Below are positions 37,701 to 45,816 of a stretch of DNA of 64,000 bases, piece by piece; the stretch's first letter is position 1, and each line of letters begins with the position of its first letter. The stretch comes from Paenibacillus sp. CAA11. Lineage in GTDB: Bacteria; Bacillota; Bacilli; Paenibacillales; Paenibacillaceae. Made by a program: the position numbers and the translations under genes. The notes below the pieces were generated by a model. The model saw only the letters and a program-made list of their open reading frames with translations. It did not search any database and was not told the origin of the DNA. The DNA is taken from assembly GCF_003060825.1 (NCBI RefSeq), contig NZ_CP028922.1, positions 4,743,001 through 4,807,000 on the forward strand, given 5' to 3'.

Positions 37701-40700
37701 CACTTCACTATTCGGATCCGCAAGATTTAGCGGACCTCCTTCACGCTCCAAAGTGCCATCCGGCTTTAACTTGCCAGGATAGACAGCGATGTCGGAAGGA
37801 TCGAGAGATAGGCCACCTGCTGCATTCTGGCGCAGCTTCAGTCCCTTGCCAAGGGTATCCAGCAAATAGACACCTTTCTTCATCTGGAACGGAGGCGTGT
37901 AATTCACCGTCCATTCCTGTACCCCTGAAACAGGCTTTTGTACTGTCTTGCTCAGAGACTGCACAGGCACAATAATTTTGTGGACTTCGGTCGCGCTGTA
38001 CGGCTTGTCTCCCCATTTCATGGAGAACACAGCCTGATTCTCACCGGCATTATTGTTACCCAACTGGTAGGTCGCAAGCGCGGCATGGGTCGGACGCGCC
38101 TTCACCAGAATGACGTAAGGACTCTCCAGCTTGGAGAAAGTGAAGGTGCCCTTATTGCCATTCTGGGTGAAGCTCACTACATGCTGAGGCGTACCCGGAT
38201 CAATAACAGAAACGGCCTGAGCGTACCTACCATTTCCGCCTTTACCATCCGTTCTATAGCCCGTACTACCTTTATAAAGTCTATAAGCCTCGCCAGGAGC
38301 ATAATCTACAAACTCCCAGCCCTCCGGCAACGTATCCACCAGCTTGATGTCGCTGGCAACACGGGTGCCGCCATCCTTGGCCATCTCCTCCGTATTGAAG
38401 CCTGGCATGTTCACCGCCAGCCGGAAGGTGACCGTTTGATCCTTGCGGTCATAGCCTGCCAGGATGTAATTGTCAGGACGAGAGTTGTCCGTATACCAGT
38501 TTGGATCGTTGGCAACGGGCGTTCTTTTCCATATGCTGTCACTCCATTGGCCTGAATAGTTGCGGTTCCAGTCGGCTGCAACCCCTTCTAAACCCGCCGT
38601 GTTCGCATACAGCATTTCCTTGTTCAGCATCCGCACAAAATTCGAGGTGTTGGCCTCTGCGCGGCTCATATAATCGTCCCCATCGAAGAGCAGCCCCCGG
38701 TTGCTCCATGTGTTTCCGACATTATCCTGTCGGAACAGGTTATCCGGGTTGGTTGTGACGGCCTCAAAAGAAACGCTCCCCGATACATCTCCTTTGTACC
38801 CGGTCACTTTGATCAGGTCCGCCACCCGCTCGCCGTTGACCGTCAAGGGGATCACTTCACCCGTTAACCCATTACTCACGGTCAGCGTATTCTCGCGGTA
38901 CTTCTGCCACAACTGCTTGGTGTCGATTTGACTCTTAATAGCATCCAGAGTTGTCGACGTTACCTTAGGATTGGCGTCCAGATTATCCAGTACGTCGAGA
39001 GAACCGCCGTAAACTAGCAAATCATAGACGACCGGAGCATCCAGATCGTATTGCAGCTTCAAGTTGATCGTCCACTTGGTGCCTGCAATGTTGTGCAGCG
39101 CGGTGGTTGTAGTGGCACTTTTCGTGAAGGCATGTGCGCCAATTCTAACCTGTGCATTTTCCATAACGGCAGCGGGAGCGGTCCATTCGGTCGCATCGTT
39201 GTTTTGGATGGCAGTTCCTCCATCCTTGACATCCAACTCCCAGTTAGCGCGCGCTTTGTAATCAAAGGTTGACTTGCTGCTGTCTGTCACCTTAGTCACA
39301 ACTGTCATATAGAGAGGGCCGTTCAGATCCCCGCCGATGGCGGTTCCGATCTCGTACTCCCCTGCAGCGTTTCGGGTAATTGGGGTATCCGTACCGCTGT
39401 CCCCATTCTTATAAGTTGCAGACACAAACTCCGTCCCCGCAGGCAGGATGTCTGTGATCTTAACATTCTGCAAGCCGGTTCTGGACAGCACGCCATTATT
39501 GTTAATCCTCTTGTTGACCTCAACTGTCCATGTGATGAGCGTATCGTTTCCGCTCTTGCCGGGCTTGCCCGTCACTGCAATCCAGTTGGGTCGTATGGCA
39601 ATCCGATGGGTATTGGATGAAGCTTTCACATCGGCAGCGTCATCTACAAGGTTTGCAGCATTATCAATGCGGGCCCATCCATACTGATCAGCAAAATTGC
39701 CGTTCTTTTCATAGTAATAAATATTGCTAGGGATCCACGTTTTGAAAGTGATCGTCGCCGTGCTCCTGACATTATCTACCGTGGATACGGCTGGGAACTT
39801 GTAGGAAAGTGTGCGATCTGCAGCAACATCAGGATCTGCCGCACTTCCATCCACCGTGAAAGACCCAGGCACATACACGCCTACGTTCGCAAGCGCATCC
39901 GAGAAGGTCAGCCCGTCCAACTTCAGGGGAACGGTTTTATCGTCCCTATCCGTCGCAGTCACTACCGCTTTCCACGTAATGGTACCCTCTTGAAAAGAGG
40001 GGCTGTTAATCCCAGTGTCATAGCCGCCGTTGCTTAAAGAGCTAACAATGATGTTGTACTCCGGCACTAAGTCCGAGTTTTTAAACTTATAGCCATCTCC
40101 AAAAATGGTCGTATCCCCACCGCCGCCAGGGGTTTGATCTGCGGCTTTAGCAGCAGCGGAAAAGCCAATTTTGACGTCGCGTCTACTGCCGTCATATACC
40201 CCTGTGCCATCAAATGTAATTTTGATGGAATCGGCAAAAAACTGGACGGTCGCAATCTTCAGTCCGCCCTGATTGATTGACATAGGACCTGCAGGCGCCA
40301 AATTCAAACCAGGGAAGTAGACCGCCTTGTCCAGGATGGCATAATCCCCCTGCTGAATCACGCCTTCAGGCGGAGCATTGAGATCGTCCCCCTTGGTCGG
40401 CACGGCGATACTTTCCAGCTCAAGGGTAAAGTTCTCCCGGCCGTTAATCTCGCCCCCAGGCTGAATCACAGCCGCAGGGTTGCCCTGCTTCACTGTGAGG
40501 TTAAACGCCGGATTGGCACTGACCAGCACCGTCGTTTTGTCCACCGGGTTTGTCGCCAGCGCCGCTAATGTCGACGGCCGAGCGTACACCGCCTGAGTTG
40601 CCGATGACGGTTGGCCTGGCGCGCCGTACACCGCCTGAGTTACCGACAGCGAATCGACCGCGTTCGGCGAGCCCGGTACGCCATTCGCATTTGCAGCAGC

Positions 40701-40784
40701 AGGGAACACTACTGTCTGCAAGGCAAGCAAAACTGCCAGGCAGAAAGATAGCATCGTTTTACCTAAACTGCGTTTTTGTTTCAA
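34731..40784 (-). CDS. Giant sortase-anchored surface adhesin with isopeptide and CnaB-like domains
   Basis: The 2017-residue protein starts at a TTG with GGGGGG 9 nt upstream. Residues 1-33 are a signal peptide. DUF11-like isopeptide domains fill most of 60-1100. A SpaA/CnaB-like domain is at about 1105-1215, then three 110-residue repeats (KLTISNxVxGNG...) at about 1215-1552, carboxypeptidase-regulatory-like domains at 1555-1620 and 1740-1856, a Pro-rich stalk and a Asp/Asn/Gly tract (1895-1965). The end is APKTG (1980-1984), a TM helix and KKK. It should be covalently attached to the wall by the adjacent sortase. Confidence 0.88.
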   Translation of the reverse strand: MKQKRSLGKTMLSFCLAVLLALQTVVFPAAANANGVPGSPNAVDSLSVTQAVYGAPGQPSSATQAVYARPSTLAALATNPVDKTTVLVSANPAFNLTVKQGNPAAVIQPGGEINGRENFTLELESIAVPTKGDDLNAPPEGVIQQGDYAILDKAVYFPGLNLAPAGPMSINQGGLKIATVQFFADSIKITFDGTGVYDGSRRDVKIGFSAAAKAADQTPGGGGDTTIFGDGYKFKNSDLVPEYNIIVSSLSNGGYDTGINSPSFQEGTITWKAVVTATDRDDKTVPLKLDGLTFSDALANVGVYVPGSFTVDGSAADPDVAADRTLSYKFPAVSTVDNVRSTATITFKTWIPSNIYYYEKNGNFADQYGWARIDNAANLVDDAADVKASSNTHRIAIRPNWIAVTGKPGKSGNDTLITWTVEVNKRINNNGVLSRTGLQNVKITDILPAGTEFVSATYKNGDSGTDTPITRNAAGEYEIGTAIGGDLNGPLYMTVVTKVTDSSKSTFDYKARANWELDVKDGGTAIQNNDATEWTAPAAVMENAQVRIGAHAFTKSATTTTALHNIAGTKWTINLKLQYDLDAPVVYDLLVYGGSLDVLDNLDANPKVTSTTLDAIKSQIDTKQLWQKYRENTLTVSNGLTGEVIPLTVNGERVADLIKVTGYKGDVSGSVSFEAVTTNPDNLFRQDNVGNTWSNRGLLFDGDDYMSRAEANTSNFVRMLNKEMLYANTAGLEGVAADWNRNYSGQWSDSIWKRTPVANDPNWYTDNSRPDNYILAGYDRKDQTVTFRLAVNMPGFNTEEMAKDGGTRVASDIKLVDTLPEGWEFVDYAPGEAYRLYKGSTGYRTDGKGGNGRYAQAVSVIDPGTPQHVVSFTQNGNKGTFTFSKLESPYVILVKARPTHAALATYQLGNNNAGENQAVFSMKWGDKPYSATEVHKIIVPVQSLSKTVQKPVSGVQEWTVNYTPPFQMKKGVYLLDTLGKGLKLRQNAAGGLSLDPSDIAVYPGKLKPDGTLEREGGPLNLADPNSEVKVTAGTDPATGGSTLRFDFADPNKLYQLVYQTESQGMQPGTAGNSIKLMGDNTLPPIGAQSSITLDANDVAGSANENGLLYLKKVGPDGTTVLKDVKFKLFNSDGTPAKDKDGNVMEEKTTGVDGKTNFIIQLAGDYLLKQTYIDTNTYLPTTTVYRVRVIDSPGKPVLVDGIKVDSNTPLIVPTPAQGKLTISNKVEGNGSDPNKEFEYAVTFSGEGKDGEYTYKKPDHTDGKIKSGDKIILKHGQTATLPILPAGLVYTVTEGDYTTVDGYTTDPGTREWSGTIVNKGDHKADFINERIVSKLTISNAVMGNGGDKSKEFEYTVRFEGTGKDESYAYEKSDGDKGLIKSGGIFRLKDGETLDILDLPNNLKYTVTQKDYTTDEYMTTPVERYYTGVMKGKDETAPFTNVRVLTGSLLIGNTVQGNGGDKTKAFKYKVTFTGEGADGSYPYEKSDGSKGTITSGDTFELRDGQTFLVQELPTNLQYKVTEDNYTNDGYETDPESLNRTGTIPAKDAAEARFVNKRQLPVLEGVLRDNNTGEVIPNASITVTNLKTGEKQTIRTNEKGEYSVIAEADTDYTITFTKRYQVGGKDVPVEFTQKANVNSSVTNETVPANITAVGIVLLKQPDGQDSLLGSELAGKMRIYLRNAGGQYVTDENGKPKAFSLQPNGVFSAEGLAAEKYKMEVRYEVAPGQELTVLHADLDVKANGELNISQGLVDPYGIITDATNGRTIEGAEVTLYYADTPRNKANGIVPGTKVTLPAIPGFAPNDNASPSQNSDANGAYAYMVFPYTDYYLVVTKAGYETYTSPILSVDTDVVRHDLQLKPISSGGGGGGTVPVDPGPAPVTPVPEPSKPEPESPKPGSVNGGTDNTDNGTDQVANGSDNIDNGTDNVDNGIGSIDNGTDDVNNGAGDIDNGMDDADSDNSKGNNAGGNVDNEAASVDYELDDAPKTGDSSPSPTLYMVLALMSLITIGFCLHSSKKKHIQ
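34930..35095 (-). repeat. Short tandem-like DNA repeat encoding the Asp/Asn/Gly tract of the adhesin
   Basis: GGTTCCATTGTC-type units recur every 15-30 nt, encoding (N/D)NG(T/S)D repeats near the wall-anchor end. Such tracts can expand or contract by slippage and set stalk length. Confidence 0.6.
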
Positions 40785-40844
40785 TACGAAAATCCCCCCA
40801 TTTCTTAAGTTTTGGAAGCTGACAATGACTTTCTTCCTTTATCC

Positions 40845-40901
40845 TTTGGTACCTTCACCACTTAGACAGAAAGTTACCAAATTCGCCATATTTATATGGC
40901 G
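40845..40901 (-). ncRNA. Structured leader of the adhesin gene, candidate RNA regulatory element
   Basis: Two stems lie in the transcribed leader: CGCCATA/TATGGCG (40884-40890 with 40895-40901, loop of 4) and TTTGGTA/TACCAAA (40875-40881 with 40845-40851, 23-nt loop). I do not match this to a known riboswitch, and the c-di-GMP-I consensus is not present. The rest of 40785-41000 shows no gene. Confidence 0.35.
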
Positions 40902-41000
40902 TGCCCGACCATTGTATTACAGAGACCTATACAAATTCTGAACAATTACTAGACCATAGACCCGAGTTGGCTGCAAGACTAAAGGACTAATAACAGTAAG

Positions 41001-41095
41001 CTATATAAATTGAACTAAAGTTTTACATTGAATTCTCTGTTATCACGGCCTAATACGGTCCTATAACGTTCATTTCTTTGGTTCATTCTATATAG
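41001..41095 (+). repeat. CTATATAG repeat, copy 1 (complete, 95 bp)
   Basis: Starts CTATATAAATTGAACTAAAG and ends CTTTGGTTCATTCTATATAG, imperfect terminal inverted repeats. The core (TTACATTGAAT, then TTATCACGGCC, then TAATAC) is shared with copies at 41931, 48883 and 50738. It lies between the adhesin and the quinone-reductase gene. Too short to encode anything; resembles a MITE. Confidence 0.8.
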
Positions 41096-41105
41096 GTATG
41101 CCCAT

Positions 41106-41164
41106 AAAAAAATACGCCACGAGCATGACTGCCAACCACTACATAGCAGGCGCTCGGGCGTTTT
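41106..41164 (-). terminator. Intrinsic terminator after the NAD(P)H oxidoreductase gene
   Basis: On the minus strand ACGCCCGAGC pairs with GCTCGTGGCGT and is followed by seven Ts (41112-41106). Confidence 0.75.
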
Positions 41165-41182
41165 GACTAAGTATGCATTATA

Positions 41183-41764
41183 TTAATTTGAAGATTTAGC
41201 ATAATTGAGCCCCAAGTGATGAGCCTCGTTAAGCAGCATCTCATAATGCTTGGGAGGGGAATCCAAAGTCTCATATAAAAATTCAACCTTGGAGCTGGAG
41301 ACACCGCAATAATCGGCAATTCCCACATTGAGCAGATGGGTAATCATCTCGTCATAATTACGCTTTTTCATCTGTTCTTCGGAAACGCCCGCCAAACCCA
41401 TCCACAAGACATGCTGATGATGAAGCTGGTTCGAACCGTACGCAACCCCATTGTTCCACACACGGTCAATATAACCCTTTAGCATGGCTGGCAAATTCCA
41501 CCACCAAATCGGAAAAATAAAGGCCAAAGCATCATGCTCCTTCATTCGTCTTATTTCCCTTTCCACCTCAGGGGAAAAAGACTGCTGTGCTGCTGACCAA
41601 TCAGGTTCATCTGCTCCTTTTAGAACCGGGTTAAAGCCAATCCCGTGTAAATCCAATATCTCATAGTCGTGGCCAGCCTCGGAAAGACCTTGTACGAAAC
41701 GATCTGCAACCTTAAAGGTCAGGGAATCTTTCCTCGGGTGTGAAACAACGCATAATACTCTCAT
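41183..41764 (-). CDS. NAD(P)H-dependent oxidoreductase, flavodoxin-like fold (quinone reductase type)
   Basis: A 193-residue flavoprotein with the N-terminal SHPRKDSLT phosphate-binding loop and FPIWWWNLPAMLKGYIDRVW, the hallmark of the NQO1/KefF/MdaB group. Members reduce quinones or azo compounds with NAD(P)H in the cytoplasm. It is divergent from an HxlR regulator gene 248 nt away, the arrangement known for thiol-reactive quinone detoxification (YodB-type control in B. subtilis). Confidence 0.88.
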   Translation of the reverse strand: MRVLCVVSHPRKDSLTFKVADRFVQGLSEAGHDYEILDLHGIGFNPVLKGADEPDWSAAQQSFSPEVEREIRRMKEHDALAFIFPIWWWNLPAMLKGYIDRVWNNGVAYGSNQLHHQHVLWMGLAGVSEEQMKKRNYDEMITHLLNVGIADYCGVSSSKVEFLYETLDSPPKHYEMLLNEAHHLGLNYAKSSN

Positions 41765-41930
41765 CCTTGTATCATCACTACCTTTCTTGAGCAGCTAACT
41801 TTGTAGCCATGATTCATGGCTGATGCTATTATAAATAGTACTAGAATAACCTGGAAGTACGCACTTTGAGGTTCTATAGGATAATATGGGTGCCCTAGGA
41901 ACATGGAAGTGCCCTAGATAGTTGCCCCAT

Positions 41931-41998
41931 CTATATAGACTGAACTAAGGTTTTACATTGAATTTTCTGTTATCACGGCCTAATACTGTCCTATAACG
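41931..41998 (+). repeat. CTATATAG repeat, copy 2 (one-ended, 68 bp, abuts HxlR gene)
   Basis: The left inverted repeat (CTATATAGACTGAACTAAGG) and core are kept; the right end is missing after CCTATAACG. GGAGG, the ribosome site of the HxlR gene, follows directly. Within the core TTGAAT and TAATAC are 17 nt apart, a plausible promoter that would start transcription about 20 nt before the HxlR ATG. Confidence 0.75.
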
Positions 41999-42011
41999 GA
42001 GGAATGACAAG

Positions 42012-42392
42012 ATGACTGAAAAGAGGGAGAATAGCGTTCAAAAGAAGTATAAAGTTGGAGTAGAAGCGGCATTAGAAGTCATGGGAGGGAAGTGGAAGCC
42101 CTTAATTATCTATCATTTGATGACAGGACCGAAACGGACTTCTGAGCTTCGCCGGTTAATCCCTGACATTACGCAGAAAATGCTGACCACTCAACTAAGG
42201 GGCCTGGAAAAGGATGAGATCGTTGCACGAGAAGTTTATAAGGAAATCCCTCCTAAAGTGGAGTATAGGTTAACCCCCTACGGCTGGGGATTAAAGCCCG
42301 CCCTAGACCACTTATGCTATTGGGGAGAGGAACACCTGGAGAAAGTTCATGGTGACAAATCCAAGGTCCTGGAAGAGTTTGAACCCACTTGA
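42012..42392 (+). CDS. HxlR family transcriptional regulator
   Basis: A 126-residue winged-helix protein with the family core GGKWKPLIIYHL, RRLIPDITQKMLTTQLRGLE and VEYRLTPYGWGL. GGAGG lies about 10 nt before the ATG. HxlR proteins often sense electrophiles through a conserved Cys. Here the only Cys is late (CYWGE), so the sensing mode is unclear. Its probable target is the divergent quinone reductase gene. Confidence 0.88.
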   Translation: MTEKRENSVQKKYKVGVEAALEVMGGKWKPLIIYHLMTGPKRTSELRRLIPDITQKMLTTQLRGLEKDEIVAREVYKEIPPKVEYRLTPYGWGLKPALDHLCYWGEEHLEKVHGDKSKVLEEFEPT

Positions 42393-42461
42393 TGTGCTTT
42401 GGCAGCTAAGCTTCGGCAAGTAATTTACTATCATTTTTATGTCCACCTCGCTCCTTGCCTC

Positions 42462-42491
42462 TTGTATAGTCCAAACCCTTTTATGTATAAT
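42462..42491 (+). promoter_or_regulatory. Promoter upstream of the AAC(3)-like gene
   Basis: TTGTAT (42462-42467) and TATAAT (42486-42491) are 18 nt apart. Transcription would begin near 42498, leaving a leader of about 110 nt that includes an intrinsic terminator. Confidence 0.5.
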
Positions 42492-42549
42492 TCAGGAAGA
42501 AACTTCATTCCACAACATAAGGGCTATGCTTTTCTGGCAAGCAGCCAGT

Positions 42550-42583
42550 AACAACCCCGCCTCATGCAGCGGGGTTGTTTTTT
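42550..42583 (+). terminator. Intrinsic terminator in the leader of the AAC(3)-like gene (candidate attenuator)
   Basis: Perfect 11-bp arms AACAACCCCGC (42550-42560) and GCGGGGTTGTT (42569-42579) run into six Ts. The start codon is only 26 nt further on. The HxlR gene upstream ends 157 nt earlier, so the hairpin could also stop HxlR read-through. Confidence 0.75.
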
Positions 42584-42609
42584 ATGTTGTCATATCGGGA
42601 GGGAATCAC

Positions 42610-43425
42610 ATGGAAGAGATGAAGGAGCAGGCAAAACAGCCGCGAAAGATACTAACGAAGCAGGACCTCATGGAACAGCTCGGACGATGTGGGGTGTCAA
42701 CAGGACAGACCTTAATCGTCCATACTTCTCTGAAGAGCCTTGGTTATGTTGTAGGCGGAGCGGAAACGGTCATCCGCGCGCTGCTCACGCTCATTGGAGA
42801 ACAAGGGACGGTGATGATGCCAGCGCAAACATGGAAAAATCTTGATCCGGTGACCGGCGTTCACTGGGATGCGGAAGAGGCCTGGTGGCCGATTATCCGG
42901 GAGCAGTGGCCTGCTTACGATAAGGCGGTCACCCCGGCGATCGGGATGGGCGTTGTCGCCGAGATGCTCCGCACATGGCCGGGAGCAAAGCGCTCCGACC
43001 ATCCGGCGCGGTCTTTCGCAGCCGTCGGCAAACACGCGGAATATTTGACGGAGAACCATGATTTAAGTCAAATTTTTGGCCAGGGCTCCCCTCTTGACAA
43101 GCTGTATAAGCTGGATGGCTATGTACTGCTCATCGGCGTCGGTCATGACAAGAACACCTCGCTCCATCTCGCAGAGACTAGGGCCGACTTCCCCGGAAAG
43201 ACGTATGCCGAAGAAAGCAGCGCCATGACCATTGACGGCGAGCGTAGATGGGTAACCTATTCAACCCAAGCGGTCGACGATCGGGATTTTGTCCAGCTGG
43301 GCGCCGAGTTCGAGCAGGAACAGCGTATCACCGTACATCAGGTAGGGAACGCGTCTGTCCGGTTGATCCGCCAAAGACAGCTGGTTGACTGGACAGCGGC
43401 ATGGATGGAGCGTAACCGGGTGTAA
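42610..43425 (+). CDS. Aminoglycoside N(3)-acetyltransferase family protein (AAC(3)/YokD-like)
   Basis: ATG 42610, with GGGAGG about 7 nt upstream, gives 271 residues. A 57-codon in-frame extension upstream runs through the terminator hairpin and is unlikely. The family motifs are VHTSLKSLG, GTVMMPAQTW, RSDHPARSFAAVG and LIGVGHDKNTSLHLAE. AAC(3) acetylates the 3-amino group of the deoxystreptamine ring of aminoglycosides; YokD is the B. subtilis relative. Whether it gives resistance is unknown. Confidence 0.85.
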   Translation: MEEMKEQAKQPRKILTKQDLMEQLGRCGVSTGQTLIVHTSLKSLGYVVGGAETVIRALLTLIGEQGTVMMPAQTWKNLDPVTGVHWDAEEAWWPIIREQWPAYDKAVTPAIGMGVVAEMLRTWPGAKRSDHPARSFAAVGKHAEYLTENHDLSQIFGQGSPLDKLYKLDGYVLLIGVGHDKNTSLHLAETRADFPGKTYAEESSAMTIDGERRWVTYSTQAVDDRDFVQLGAEFEQEQRITVHQVGNASVRLIRQRQLVDWTAAWMERNRV

Positions 43426-43434
43426 GAATAGGCC

Positions 43435-43497
43435 AAAGGCAGTTGCGGAGGGGGCCACCATGGCGGCTTCTCTGCATCTGCCTTTTTCAAATGCCTA
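43435..43497 (+). terminator. Intrinsic terminator after the AAC(3)-like gene
   Basis: AAAGGCAG (43435-43442) pairs with CTGCCTTT (43488-43495), enclosing a GC-rich inner stem, followed by a short T-run. Confidence 0.65.
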
Positions 43498-43556
43498 TGA
43501 TTCTGCCAACTTCCTGCGTTATAACCGCTAAGAAAGAGGTTTGAATAATTTCTAAA

Positions 43557-44558
43557 TTATGAAGCTTTTGCTGTAACCGCCTTTTGAATCAAAGCCTTTG
43601 CATCGCTATTAGAAAGGCCTTGTTTAGGTTGAAGCAAATGGTTCTCTGCTGCACTAAGAATACCTTTGTCAATCAGCTCAGCCATACATTTAACCGCATA
43701 GGCAGAGACAGTGTTGCCATCTCCGAAACCTGCAATGATCGTAGCGGCATTTTTATCGGAAAGTTGACTATTCAACAATTTAGCCAGAATTGTAGCAGCT
43801 TCTTCACGAGTGATATCACGATCAGGATTGAAGTTACCGCCGTAGCCTTGAATCAATCCAGCATGAGCAGCCTCGGTAATTGCATCTGCATATGCAGCGT
43901 CAGCAGCAACATCCTTGAATCTAGGTGCTGTCGACACTTCGCTTAGTTTCAACATGTCTACTAGAGCACTTACAAATTCAGCACGGGAAATGACCTCTAT
44001 TGTTACAGGTGTTTGTGTTTCTGTTTGCTCTTTCGATGCAGCTAGGTTCGTGATACGCCCTTCTGTTTTAGCTTGAATAGCGCCGCCTTTATACGTATCT
44101 ACAATGTACTGGTAGAATACATCAAGGTCGATAGGACCTGCTAAGGATGATTTAGCATCCAATAGCACTTTATAGTTATCTCCACCGGCGGCCATAAAGT
44201 TGTTAACTACAGCCGTATATGTTTTTCCGAGATCAATAGGTGTGCCATCTTCAAGACTAAGACTAGTAACACGTTCTGCAACTGGTTTATTGAAATCTGC
44301 AGTATATTTCAAACCAGAGATTTGTAGTGTCTTTGTGTTTGGTGTACCGTCAGCATTTGTACCCCATTGTTGCTGCAACAAGGTTTTAACTTGTTGACCG
44401 GTAAGGCTTAATTTTACTAACGTATTTCCAAATGGCTGGATCTTAGCAAGATCAGCAAAGGTCACGTCACCTTTAGGAAGATCCGCACGAATACCCCCTG
44501 GATTCATAAATGCAAAGTCAGCAGCGCTTGCTTTATCACCAAAGTCTGCTTGACGCAT
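43557..44558 (-). pseudogene. C-terminal half of a frameshifted SLH-anchored 5'-nucleotidase
   Basis: This half starts in the frame MRQADFGDKA and carries the 5'-nucleotidase C-terminal domain (FMNPGGIRADL, then VVNNFMAAGGDNYKV), which binds substrate. From about residue 185 there are SLH repeats (RFKDVAADAAYADAI, then ITREEAATILAKLLN) that would attach the protein to secondary cell-wall polymer. There is no ribosome site at its apparent start. It is the direct continuation of the gene at 44536-45687 after a one-base shift near 44570-44580. Confidence 0.8.
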
Positions 44559-45687
44559 CGCATCTGCAATTGATGTTTCCTAGAGGAGCTTCATTATTAT
44601 AAGCATCTGTACGAGTGACAGAACCATCTGTAGTACCTACTGGCTTCGTTAGCTCAGGATGCTTTTCTAATGATTTTTTAATAATAGCTAAAGATGCAGG
44701 GTCTTCTTGAACACCCTCTTGAAAAGTCGTTGTAACTGTAGCTGATTTCTCGGTTACATCCCCAGTAGTAGGGTCAATCATCAACTTAATATCTTCAAAT
44801 GCCGTACCGTAAGAATAGGCCTGAACGATTAATTTTCCATTCACCTCGCCGTTAGCTAAAGCATGATTGTCACCTGCAACGATAACGTCAACAGGGGAAT
44901 CGGTAGGTAAAGCTTTTGCTAAATCAGCTGCTTCTCCAGTGGTTACGCCTTCTTTGGTTGTGGCTGGATCATGCGCCAAGACGATGATCGTCTCTACACC
45001 TTGACCTTGCAATTCTTTTGCATATTTATTAACGGACTCAACTTCTTCTTCTGCGCTTAAGAAACGCACACCTGCTGTACCAGATGGCGATACTTTAGCT
45101 GGTGTAGCCTTCGTTACTAATCCGATAAATCCGATCTTAACTCCGCCCACTTCTTTGATCACATAGGGCTTAAGCAATGTTTTGCCAGTGGAGGTTTCAA
45201 TGACGTTTGCATTGACATAATCAAATTTTGCTCCAGCATGAGTAACCTTGCCCTCCTTTGGATCAAGGCCACCAAAGATCTGTGCCTTCAATGCAGCGAT
45301 ACCTTGGTCGAATTCATGATTGCCTAGCGAAGCTACATCAAAGCCCATCATGTTCATCCATTCCATAGTAGGCTCGTCACGATCTAGAGATGAGACCGGA
45401 GCAGATGCTCCCACAGAGTCTCCATTATGGAAAAGTAGGGAGTGTTCATATTTTGCCTGAGCATTCTTTAGATAGGTTGCTAGAATTGGAGCAGTTCCTA
45501 CCTTCTTATCACTAACCATCGAGGTGGTATCTAACTGACCGTGCAGGTCATTGATTCCGATCAAGTGTACTTCTACATCTTTGCCTGCTGCAGAGACAGA
45601 ACCTGCTGCGCCAAATAGTTGGGAAAGTAGTAGTGCTGCAGCAGCCACACGAATTGTGCTTTTACCCACGCTTTTTCTCCATGACAT
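44536..45687 (-). pseudogene. N-terminal half of a frameshifted SLH-anchored 5'-nucleotidase/cyclic phosphodiesterase
   Basis: ATG 45687 follows a GAGAGGGG site. A signal peptide is followed by the calcineurin-like metallophosphatase domain: INDLHGQLD, HNGDSVG, GNHEFDQG and VAGDNHA supply the metal ligands. After EAPLGN the frame turns into a short unrelated tail and stops; the +1 frame continues as SIADAMRQAD, the normal family sequence. An extra base in the AAACATCAATT stretch explains this. The full protein would have about 710 residues and release phosphate from extracellular nucleotides. Confidence 0.82.
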
Positions 45688-45816
45688 GAGTTACAAAACC
45701 CCTCTCAAATTTCTGTTCCTGGAGTATATTAGCATGATTAAATTTATATAAATCGTAGAGTATATAAAATCTATGTAAAAAGGCTGACTTCTGCTGCACT
45801 ACGATTGTATTTATCG

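Noticed and set aside
40785-40910. c-di-GMP riboswitch before the adhesin gene
   Set aside because: The leader is structured, but the conserved GEMM core sequences are not present.
42439-42609. 57-codon N-terminal extension of the AAC(3)-like protein
   Set aside because: It would be translated through the terminator hairpin; a strong ribosome site precedes ATG 42610, which matches the family start.
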